Assembly (NCBI GenBank): GCA_019264505.1
Contig: JAHUZY010000182.1
Location: forward strand, 1-6,618
Source of the DNA: Phenylobacterium sp.
Lineage (GTDB): Bacteria; Pseudomonadota; Alphaproteobacteria; Caulobacterales; Caulobacteraceae
Length of the DNA: 6,618 nt
Reading direction: 5' to 3'
The notes under the pieces were generated by a model. That model saw only the letters and a program-made list of their open reading frames with translations, made no database searches and had not been told where the DNA came from. Below are positions 1 to 6,618 of the stretch, one piece after another (position 1 is the first letter of the stretch; each line of letters starts with the position of its first letter). Made by a program: the position numbers and the translations under genes.

Positions 1-36
1 GGCGAGATCGCCGCCGGCCTCGGGATCCAGCCTTGA
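1..36 (+). CDS. 3' end of an unidentified plus-strand gene (partial)
   Basis: The frame starting at base 1 reads GEIAAGLGIQP and stops at TGA 34-36. Nearly every third codon position is G or C, as in the real genes of this window. The stop lies 3 nt from the stop of the convergent dps gene, a normal spacing for tail-to-tail genes. Eleven residues are too few to name a family. The minus strand is also open over this short stretch, so the call rests on codon use and layout only. Confidence 0.4.
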   Translation, partial: GEIAAGLGIQP

Positions 37-39
37 GGC

Positions 40-519
40 CTACTTGCCGCCCAGCGTCGCGCGCAGCATCCAGGCGTGCTTCTCGTGGGCTTCCAGGCGG
101 TCGGTGATGATGCCAGCGCTGGCCTCGTCGTCGGCCTTCTGGGCCAGAGCCAGGGCCTCTCGGCAGGTGGCGATCACCGTCTCGTGGTCGCTGGTCAGGG
201 CCTGCAGCATCGCCTGGGAGTCACCCTCAGGATCGCCGTCCTTGATCGAACTGAGATTGCCAAAGGCGCCATAGCCCTGCGGCGCCAGTTCGCCGAGAGC
301 GCGGATGCGCTCGGCGACGGTGTCGATGGCCTGCCACATCTCGGTGTACTGCTCCATGAAGAGCGCGTGCAGGGAAGAGAAGTTCGGACCGCGGACGTTC
401 CAGTGGAAGCCGTGGGTCTTGAGATAGACCGCATAGGTGTCGGCCAGCATCCGCGAAAGGGCCTGGGCGACGGCCTTGCGGTCATCGGCGTCCAGTCCGG
501 TCTTGATCTTCTCGGCCAT
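40..519 (-). CDS. dps: Dps-family ferritin-like iron-storage / DNA-protection protein
   Basis: This 159-aa protein has the usual Dps length and fold signature. Dps proteins form 12-subunit cytoplasmic shells that oxidise Fe(II), preferably with hydrogen peroxide, and store iron, which limits Fenton damage; some also bind DNA. The ferroxidase motif is easy to see: HGFHWNVRGPNF at residues 36-47 with H39, then H51, and D66 and E70 in AIDTVAERIRALG. These match H31, H43, D58 and E62 of Listeria Dps by spacing. The position matching Listeria D47 is M55, followed by E56, which is unusual. The N-terminus is short and has only a few lysines (K4, K6, K15), so strong DNA binding through a lysine tail is not obvious. 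The start is supported by AAGGAG 7 nt upstream. The gene follows the DUF2061 gene by 28 nt and is probably cotranscribed from the Fur-box-like promoter region near 850. Confidence 0.93.
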   Translation of the reverse strand: MAEKIKTGLDADDRKAVAQALSRMLADTYAVYLKTHGFHWNVRGPNFSSLHALFMEQYTEMWQAIDTVAERIRALGELAPQGYGAFGNLSSIKDGDPEGDSQAMLQALTSDHETVIATCREALALAQKADDEASAGIITDRLEAHEKHAWMLRATLGGK

Positions 520-527
520 GAAATCAG

Positions 528-533
528 CTCCTT
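528..533 (-). promoter_or_regulatory. Ribosome binding site of dps
   Basis: AAGGAG on the minus strand lies 7 nt before the ATG at 519. It fixes the dps start and, because it sits in the 28-nt gap after the DUF2061 stop, allows independent initiation on a shared transcript. Confidence 0.8.
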
Positions 534-547
534 GGGTGTCTTAAGGC

Positions 548-787
548 TCAGCTTGCTATCGAACGGCTGGCCACGGCTAGGGTTCCGCCGTTCGCGGCGG
601 CGGCGCGGGCCTCAGCCTTTGACCAGGCGCGCTCATGCAGGGCGAAGGCGATGGTCTGGAATATGGGCTCCACCATGCCGATCGCCAGGGCGGCCCGCCA
701 ATCCCGGGTCAGTACGTAGGCCACGGTGAAGGCCACGATCAGGTGCATGACGCTGTAGGTCAGGGTCTTGGCGGCGGTCTTTTTCAT
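548..787 (-). CDS. DUF2061 small membrane protein
   Basis: This 79-aa protein matches my recollection of the DUF2061 pattern: a basic N-terminus (MKKTAAKT), a first hydrophobic segment at about residues 11-27 with H15, a short turn (TRDW, 27-30), and a second hydrophobic segment at about 32-50 that carries E40. The family-typical HERAW motif closes it at 51-55. It is predicted to be an inner-membrane hairpin. The tail (56-79) is Ala-rich and looks unstructured. The biochemical function of DUF2061 is unknown to me, and I assign none. The start has AAAGG 8 nt upstream (796-800). The gene stands first in a probable two-gene operon with dps and is separated from the fadBA terminator by the AT-rich promoter region. 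That placement suggests a link to iron or oxidative stress, but this is inference from context only. Confidence 0.85.
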   Translation of the reverse strand: MKKTAAKTLTYSVMHLIVAFTVAYVLTRDWRAALAIGMVEPIFQTIAFALHERAWSKAEARAAAANGGTLAVASRSIAS

Positions 788-815
788 CGTCTCAGCCTTT
801 CGTGGCGACGATTTG

Positions 816-823
816 CATATAGC
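816..823 (-). promoter_or_regulatory. Candidate -10 element for DUF2061-dps
   Basis: The minus strand reads GCTATATG here, close to the GCTANAWC -10 consensus I know for Caulobacter housekeeping promoters. The sequence upstream at a suitable distance (TTCCGC, about 838-843) is a poor -35 match. A second possible promoter is TTGGCG (879-884), 17 nt, ATTATT (856-861), whose -10 would lie inside the dyad at 852-866. The sequence alone does not decide between them. Confidence 0.35.
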
Positions 824-851
824 GTATCAATGGCGCTGCGGAAGAGTTAGT

Positions 852-866
852 TGCAAATAATTCGCA
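852..866. promoter_or_regulatory. Fur-box-like 15-bp dyad upstream of DUF2061-dps
   Basis: TGCAAATAATTCGCA is an inverted repeat with six of seven base pairs matched around a central A. It follows the 7-1-7 plan of Fur operators: against TGATAATNATTATCA, 10 of 14 defined positions agree. It lies 64 nt upstream of the DUF2061 ATG. A second copy of the half-site TGCAAAT occurs on the minus strand at 811-817, next to the candidate -10 element. Iron-dependent control would fit a Dps operon. Other dyad-binding regulators, including other Fur-family members, cannot be excluded. Confidence 0.45.
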
Positions 867-908
867 GAAAAATAACCGCGCCAAACGGGCGACGGCTCTG
901 CGGGCACG

Positions 909-940
909 AAAAAGGGGCCGCCCCGGACGGAGCGGCCCCT
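909..940 (-). terminator. Rho-independent terminator of the fadBA operon
   Basis: On the minus strand a perfect 9-bp GC-rich stem (GCGGCCCC-type arms at 932-940 and 913-921) encloses a 10-nt loop and runs directly into a T tract (913-909). It begins 27 nt after the fadA stop. The plus-strand side has no T run, so it works in the fadA direction only and shields the DUF2061-dps promoter from read-through. Confidence 0.93.
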
Positions 941-966
941 GATCGTGTGTCGTAAAGGGCCGAGAC

Positions 967-2169
967 TTAGAAGATCTCGAAGAGACCCGCCGCGCCCATG
1001 CCGCCGCCGACGCACATGGTGACGACGCCGTACTTGGCCCCGCGGCGCTTGCCCTCATACATGATGTGCGCCGTGCAGCGGGCGCCGGTCATGCCGTAGG
1101 GGTGGCCAATGGAGATGGCGCCGCCCGAGACGTTCAGCTTCTCGTTGTCGATGCCGAGCGTGTCACGGCAATAGAGCAGCTGCGAGGCGAAGGCTTCGTT
1201 CAGCTCCCAGATGTCGATGTCCTCGACCTTCAGGCCGTTGCGGGCCAGCAGCTTGGGAATGGCGAAGACCGGGCCGATGCCCATTTCTTCCGGACCGCAG
1301 CCGGCCACGGCCATGCCGCGATAGGCGCCGAGCGGCTCCAGGCCACGCTTCTCGGCTTCCTTGGCTTCCATCAGCACGAGCGCCGCCGCGCCGTCCGACA
1401 GCTGGCTGGCGTTGCCGGCGGTGACGAACTTGCCTTCCTGGACATAGCGGCCGCCCTTGAACACCGGCTGCAGCTTCTGCAGGTCAGCCAGCGTCGTCTG
1501 GGGACGGTTGCCCTCGTCCTGGGCGATGGTGACTTCCTTTTCCGAGGCCTGGCCGGTGGCCTTGTCGAAGACCATCATGGTGGTGGTCATCGGCACGATT
1601 TCCATGGCGAACCGGCCTTCGGCCTGGGCCTGGGCGGTGCGCTGCTGGGACTGCAGGGCGTATTCGTCCTGAGCTTCGCGGCTGATCTTGTAGCGGTCGG
1701 CGACGATCTCGGCGGTCTCGATCATCGAGGTCTGCAGTTCCGGCACGTGCTCGGCCAGCCATTCGTCCCGAGCGCGGAACAGGTTCATCTTGTCGTTCTG
1801 CACGAGCGAGATGGATTCCAGGCCAGCCCCGATGGCCATCGGCGCGCCGTCATGGGTGATGTACTTGGCGGCCGTGGCCACGGCCATCAGGCCCGACGAG
1901 CACTGGCGGTCCATGGACATGCCCGAGACGGTGTTGGGCAGGCCAGCCCGCAGGGCGGCGCTACGGCCGATGTTCTGGGCCGTCGTGCCCTGCTGGAGGG
2001 CGGCGCCCATCACCACGTCGTCGATCTCGGCCGGGTCGATCTTGGCCCGGGCCACGGCCGCGGCGATGGCGTGGCCGCCCAGGGTGGGGGCGGTGGTGTT
2101 GTTGAAGGCGCCGCGATAGGCCTTGCCGATGGGCGTCCGGGCGGCGGAGACGATGACTGCTTCACGCAT
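967..2169 (-). CDS. fadA: Acetyl-CoA C-acyltransferase (3-ketoacyl-CoA thiolase)
   Basis: This 400-aa protein is a full-length thiolase of the condensing-enzyme fold. It cleaves 3-ketoacyl-CoA with CoA to acetyl-CoA and a shortened acyl-CoA, the last step of beta-oxidation, and acts in the cytoplasm. Visible signatures are SAARTPIGK at 8-16, the nucleophile C90 in [19 protein letters not shown] at 252-262, NEAFA at 324-328, H356 in [11 protein letters not shown], and the second catalytic cysteine C386 in [12 protein letters not shown]. All expected catalytic residues are present. The start is supported by AGGA (2178-2181) 8 nt upstream. The gene follows fadB by 39 nt in the same direction and ends at a strong terminator, so the two form one operon and probably a FadBA-type complex. 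Motifs alone do not fix chain-length preference, and a biosynthetic or aromatic-degradation thiolase is possible; the fadB partner favours beta-oxidation. Confidence 0.93.
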   Translation of the reverse strand: MREAVIVSAARTPIGKAYRGAFNNTTAPTLGGHAIAAAVARAKIDPAEIDDVVMGAALQQGTTAQNIGRSAALRAGLPNTVSGMSMDRQCSSGLMAVATAAKYITHDGAPMAIGAGLESISLVQNDKMNLFRARDEWLAEHVPELQTSMIETAEIVADRYKISREAQDEYALQSQQRTAQAQAEGRFAMEIVPMTTTMMVFDKATGQASEKEVTIAQDEGNRPQTTLADLQKLQPVFKGGRYVQEGKFVTAGNASQLSDGAAALVLMEAKEAEKRGLEPLGAYRGMAVAGCGPEEMGIGPVFAIPKLLARNGLKVEDIDIWELNEAFASQLLYCRDTLGIDNEKLNVSGGAISIGHPYGMTGARCTAHIMYEGKRRGAKYGVVTMCVGGGMGAAGLFEIF

Positions 2170-2208
2170 GGAAATGATCCTGCTTCTCTTAGGTGTTCGG
2201 GGAGGGGC

Positions 2209-4287
<2,079 letters not shown>

Positions 4288-4292
4288 GCGCG

Positions 4293-4297
4293 TCCTC
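4293..4297 (-). promoter_or_regulatory. Ribosome binding site that decides the fadB start
   Basis: GAGGA on the minus strand stands 5 nt before the ATG at 4287. The in-frame TTG 60 nt further upstream has no comparable site, which is why the shorter 692-aa protein is preferred. Confidence 0.7.
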
Positions 4298-4353
4298 AAG
4301 ACATTTCCACGGGGCCGCTTCTCGGACGGGCGACCTGGCTGATTCAAACGCGT

Positions 4354-4385
4354 GTTATAGGCCTGACCGGAAGGGGGCGAGTCAA
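4354..4385 (-). promoter_or_regulatory. Candidate promoter of fadBA
   Basis: On the minus strand TTGACT (4380-4385) is a good -35 hexamer and TATAAC (4354-4359) a good -10 hexamer; CCTATAAC also fits the Caulobacter-type GCTANAWC at seven of eight positions. The spacer is 20 nt, longer than the usual 16-18, so either the promoter is weak or activator-dependent, or one hexamer is coincidental. The palindrome ACGCGT (4348-4353) lies directly at the expected start site. The leader to the fadB ATG would be about 60 nt. Confidence 0.45.
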
Positions 4386-4456
4386 TCGGGCTCGCCGCCG
4401 ATCACCGCGTCCCTCGTCCCCTCCAGGGGCGGTGGCGCAAGGGAAACGCAAGGCAC

Positions 4457-4462
4457 AGGAGG
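4457..4462 (+). promoter_or_regulatory. Strong ribosome binding site of the SDR gene
   Basis: A perfect AGGAGG lies 6 nt before the ATG at 4469. It fixes the start and suggests efficient translation. Confidence 0.9.
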
Positions 4463-4468
4463 CGCATC

Positions 4469-5257
4469 ATGGCGCTCGATCTCTTCACCCTCCAGGGGCG
4501 CACCGCCCTCGTCACCGGCGGCTCGCGCGGCATCGGCAAGATGATCGCCGCCGGCTTCCTGGCCCAGGGGGCCAAGGTCTATATCTCGTCGCGCAAGGCC
4601 GACGCCTGCGACGCCACCGCCGAGGAGCTGTCGCAAGGGGGCGGGACCTGCATCTCCCTGCCGCAGGACGTCTCGTCGGTCGCCGGCTGCCAGGCGCTCG
4701 CCAAGGCCCTCGAAGAGCGGGAAGACAAGCTCGACATCCTGGTGAACAACGCCGGCGCGGCCTGGGGCGCGCCCTTCGAGGAGTTCCCCGAGCACGGCTG
4801 GGACAAGGTGATCGACCTGAATCTCAAGTCCCCCTTCTTCCTGACCCAGGCCCTGCACGTGGCCCTGAAGAAGGCCGGGACCCACGATCAGCCGGCCAAG
4901 GTGATCAACATCGCCTCGATCGACGGCATCCGCCTGAACCCGCAGGACACCTATTCCTACCATGCCTCCAAGTCGGGGCTGATCTATCTGACCCGCCGGC
5001 TGGCGGCCCGGCTGATCGCCGACAACATCGTGGTCAGCGCTATTGCGCCCGGCGCCTTCGCCTCGGAGATGAACCGCACCGCCCGCGACCATGGAGATGC
5101 GGTGGCCAAGGCCATTCCCGCCCGCCGCATCGGCCGCGATGAGGATATGGCCGGCGCGGCCATCTACCTGGCCAGCCGGGCCGGCAACTATGTGGTGGGC
5201 GAAACCATCGCCGTCGACGGCGGCGTGGCCCTGGCCACGGTGGGCGCCATCGGCTGA
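4469..5257 (+). CDS. RhlG-like short-chain dehydrogenase/reductase (SDR)
   Basis: This 262-aa protein is a complete classical SDR, a cytoplasmic NAD(P)H oxidoreductase. The cofactor motif TGGSRGIG is at 16-23, D67 follows strand beta-3, NNAG is at 93-96, the catalytic serine S150 is in NIASIDGI, and Y164/K168 form the YxxxK motif in YHASK. The C-terminal GETIAVDGG (244-252) is typical. R20 in the glycine motif and SRK at 41-43 after beta-2 point to NADPH over NADH. The long segment VYISSRKADAC and the INIASIDGIRLN/TYSYHASK block resemble the RhlG branch (3-oxoacyl reductases of the rhamnolipid-pathway type) as I remember it. The substrate is therefore likely a 3-oxoacyl thioester or related ketone, but SDR substrates are hard to infer. 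It is divergent from fadBA and is followed after 122 nt by the tandem TetR gene, which may regulate it. Confidence 0.9.
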   Translation: MALDLFTLQGRTALVTGGSRGIGKMIAAGFLAQGAKVYISSRKADACDATAEELSQGGGTCISLPQDVSSVAGCQALAKALEEREDKLDILVNNAGAAWGAPFEEFPEHGWDKVIDLNLKSPFFLTQALHVALKKAGTHDQPAKVINIASIDGIRLNPQDTYSYHASKSGLIYLTRRLAARLIADNIVVSAIAPGAFASEMNRTARDHGDAVAKAIPARRIGRDEDMAGAAIYLASRAGNYVVGETIAVDGGVALATVGAIG

Positions 5258-5275
5258 GACGAATGACCTCGCGAT

Positions 5276-5300
5276 CCGGCGTGCGGGCGCTTTGCGCCGG
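5276..5300. repeat. Inverted repeat after the SDR gene
   Basis: CCGGCG (5276-5281) and CGCCGG (5295-5300) are perfect 6-bp inverted arms, and GGCGC-TTT-GCGCC (5286-5298) is a competing small hairpin. There is no T tract, so it is not a standard terminator. It may be chance in GC-rich DNA or an attenuating structure between the SDR and tetR genes. Confidence 0.25.
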
Positions 5301-5334
5301 CCGCCGGGTTTCGATAGATGGAACGACCCCTTCC

Positions 5335-5354
5335 CCTGCGTCTCCCGGCGCAGG
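5335..5354. promoter_or_regulatory. Inverted repeat upstream of the tandem tetR gene (possible operator)
   Basis: CCTGCG (5335-5340), 8 nt, CGCAGG (5349-5354) is a perfect 20-bp dyad that ends 25 nt before the tetR ATG. Size and placement suit an autoregulatory TetR operator, which is common in the family. No promoter hexamers are clear beside it, so this is a candidate only. Confidence 0.3.
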
Positions 5355-5379
5355 CGCGGGATATGGAGCCGCCATTTCC

Positions 5380-6609
5380 ATGGCTGAACGCAACACCGCC
5401 CGGGCGACGGATCGATATGAGCGCAAGCGCGAGGATATCCTCGACGCCGCGACCCTGATCCTGAACCAGAAGGGGGTGAAGGGCCTGACCCTGAGCCTGG
5501 CGGCGGGCGCGGTGGGCCTGTCCACCACCAGCGTGACCTACTATTTCAAGCGCAAGGACGACTTGGCGGCCGCCTGCCTGATGCGCGGGGTCGACTGGCT
5601 GATCCATCTGGCCGCCAGCGCCGAAGCCGGCGACGCGCCGGCCGTGCGGCTGGAGCGGATTTTCGAGCTGCATCTGGAGCGCCTGCGGCTGACGGCCCAG
5701 GGCCTGGCGCCACCCCTTCCGGCGCTGTCGGATATCCGCGCGCTGAGCCAGCCCCGCCGCAGTGAGGTGTTCGCCGCCTATATGAAGGCCTTCCGCCGGA
5801 TGCGGCAGATCTTCGAGGCCCCGGAGCTGGCGTCCCTGACGCGGGGCCGCCGGACGGCCCGGACCCACATGCTGCTGGAGCAGATCTCCTGGGCGGCCTT
5901 CTGGCTGCCCAAGTACGACCCGGAGGACTACCCCCGGATCCAGCTGCGGATGGTCGACATCCTGCTCAACGGCCTGGCGGTGGAGGGGGCGAGCTGGGAG
6001 CCCCGCCTGCCCCCCATGGCTGAACTGGCGCCCGGCGAGGGACCTGAAATGAGCCGGGACGCCTTCCTGCGGGCGGCGACGCGGCTGATCAACACCCACG
6101 GCTATCGCGGCGCCTCGGTGGACCGGATCTCGGCCGAGCTCAATGTCACCAAGGGCTCGTTCTATCACCACATCGACGCCAAGGATGATCTGGTCGTGGC
6201 GTGCTTCGAGCGCAGCTACGAGGTCATGCGGCGGGTCCAGCGCCTGGTCATGTCCAAGGACGGCGACCAGTGGACGAAGCTGGCCAGCGCCGGGGCGGCG
6301 CTCGCGGAATACCAGCTGTCGGACTACGGCCCCCTACTGCGCTCCTCGGCTCTGTCGGCCCTGCCCGAGGCCATCCGCGAGGAGATGGTGCAGCACTCCA
6401 ACCGGATCTCCGACCGTTTCGCCTCGATGATCTCCGACGGCATCGCCGAGGGCTCCATCCGCCCGGTGGACCCCTTCATCGCCGCCCAGATGCTCAACGC
6501 CACCCTGAACGCCGGCGCTGAGCTCGCCTTCTGGGTGCCCGGCGTCCGCCAGAAGGCGGCGCCGGCGGTCTTTGTGCGACCCATGCTGATGGGCATTTTC
6601 CGCAGCTGA
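5380..6609 (+). CDS. Tandem TetR/AcrR-family regulator (two TetR units in one chain)
   Basis: At 409 aa this is about twice the usual TetR length. The first unit has a helix-turn-helix domain at about residues 15-62 (KREDILDAATLILNQKG, recognition part LSTTSVTYYFKRKDDL) and a helical ligand-type domain to about 210. The second unit repeats the plan, with a helix-turn-helix at about 225-272 (RDAFLRAATRLINTHGYRG, recognition part VTKGSFYHHIDAKDDL) and its own C-terminal domain to 409. The recognition helices differ, so the units may read different half-sites. TetR proteins usually repress as ligand-responsive dimers; one such chain could act as an internal pseudo-dimer. An in-frame ATG at 5263 would add 39 residues of Pro/Gly/Ala-rich sequence that looks like translated noncoding DNA. 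The ATG at 5380 has GGAG (5365-5368) 11 nt upstream, a rather long spacing. Likely targets are its own promoter, the SDR gene and possibly fadBA. Confidence 0.9.
   Translation: MAERNTARATDRYERKREDILDAATLILNQKGVKGLTLSLAAGAVGLSTTSVTYYFKRKDDLAAACLMRGVDWLIHLAASAEAGDAPAVRLERIFELHLERLRLTAQGLAPPLPALSDIRALSQPRRSEVFAAYMKAFRRMRQIFEAPELASLTRGRRTARTHMLLEQISWAAFWLPKYDPEDYPRIQLRMVDILLNGLAVEGASWEPRLPPMAELAPGEGPEMSRDAFLRAATRLINTHGYRGASVDRISAELNVTKGSFYHHIDAKDDLVVACFERSYEVMRRVQRLVMSKDGDQWTKLASAGAALAEYQLSDYGPLLRSSALSALPEAIREEMVQHSNRISDRFASMISDGIAEGSIRPVDPFIAAQMLNATLNAGAELAFWVPGVRQKAAPAVFVRPMLMGIFRS
6037..6051 (+). promoter_or_regulatory. Possible internal ribosome binding site and start within the tandem tetR gene
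   Basis: GAGGGA (6037-6042) lies 6 nt before an in-frame ATG at 6049, which is residue 224 of the long protein and the exact beginning of the second TetR unit. Initiation here would give a 186-aa protein, the normal size of a single TetR regulator. The site is better spaced than the one at the main start. It may still be coincidence within the codons for GEGPE. Confidence 0.4.
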
Positions 6610-6618
6610 GATCTGGCC

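Larger units (their letters stand above)
4288..4468. promoter_or_regulatory. Divergent control region between fadBA and the SDR-tetR pair
   Basis: This 181-bp region has no gene of its own and must hold the promoters for both directions. It contains the fadBA promoter candidate, the ACGCGT palindrome at 4348-4353, a short hairpin CCCCT-cc-AGGGG (4418-4429), and the SDR ribosome binding site. I could not pick a convincing plus-strand promoter. TATAGG at 4356-4361 overlaps the fadB -10 but has no good -35, so any overlap of the two promoters is speculative. Confidence 0.6.

Noticed and set aside
17..40. GGCCT/AGGCC inverted arms between the convergent gene ends, considered as a terminator for dps
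   Set aside because: The stem is only 5 bp and no T tract follows on either strand.
76..729. A 217-codon plus-strand open frame across dps and the DUF2061 gene
   Set aside because: It is antisense to two recognisable proteins, has no family motif and ends in an Arg/Pro-rich run.
4288..4347. N-terminal extension of FadB by 20 residues from a TTG at 4347
   Set aside because: The added residues (MNQPGRPSEKRPRG and on) do not resemble the crotonase start, no ribosome binding site precedes the TTG, and the -10 candidate lies only a few bases upstream.
5263..5379. N-terminal extension of the tandem TetR protein by 39 residues
   Set aside because: The segment is Pro/Gly/Ala-rich, lacks a ribosome binding site at 5263 and contains inverted repeats, which suit a regulatory gap better than a protein tail.
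5188..6171. A 327-codon minus-strand open frame opposite the tandem tetR gene
   Set aside because: The plus strand encodes clear TetR motifs. The minus-strand product is low-complexity Gly/Arg/Gln-rich sequence typical of GC-rich antisense frames.

Overview
The window is GC-rich, with a strong preference for G or C at third codon positions, and carries ordinary bacterial chromosomal genes. Protein style, a fadB-fadA pair, a DUF2061 protein and a promoter-like element resembling the Caulobacter housekeeping consensus (GCTANAWC) suggest an alphaproteobacterium, perhaps Caulobacterales (Caulobacter or Phenylobacterium type). That placement is an inference from recall, not a search.

Layout, left to right. 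Positions 1-36 look like the last codons of a plus-strand gene that enters from outside the window. It converges on a minus-strand pair: a small DUF2061 membrane protein (548-787) followed by a Dps-family ferritin-like protein (40-519), 28 nt apart and probably cotranscribed. Upstream of the pair is an AT-rich patch (about 805-880) with a 15-bp dyad that fits the 7-1-7 layout of a Fur box. This makes sense for an iron-storage gene and is the most useful regulatory lead here. A clear rho-independent terminator (909-940) closes the next minus-strand operon, which holds fadB (2209-4287; enoyl-CoA hydratase plus 3-hydroxyacyl-CoA dehydrogenase) and fadA (967-2169; thiolase). Together these two encode the last three steps of the beta-oxidation cycle.

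A 181-bp divergent region (4288-4468) separates fadBA from a plus-strand pair. The first gene of that pair is a RhlG-like short-chain dehydrogenase/reductase (4469-5257), probably acting on 3-oxoacyl or similar substrates with NADPH. The second is a 409-aa regulator made of two complete TetR-type units in one chain (5380-6609). A well-placed internal ribosome binding site and ATG stand exactly where the second TetR unit begins. A plausible but unproven reading is a local acyl-metabolism module in which the tandem TetR protein controls the SDR operon and perhaps the divergent fadBA operon.

I see no tRNA, rRNA, CRISPR array, insertion sequence or phage gene. I do not see a clearly new multi-gene system. 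The leads worth follow-up are the tandem TetR with its internal start, the Fur-like dyad ahead of DUF2061-dps, and a methionine in place of a usual acidic ferroxidase ligand in Dps.
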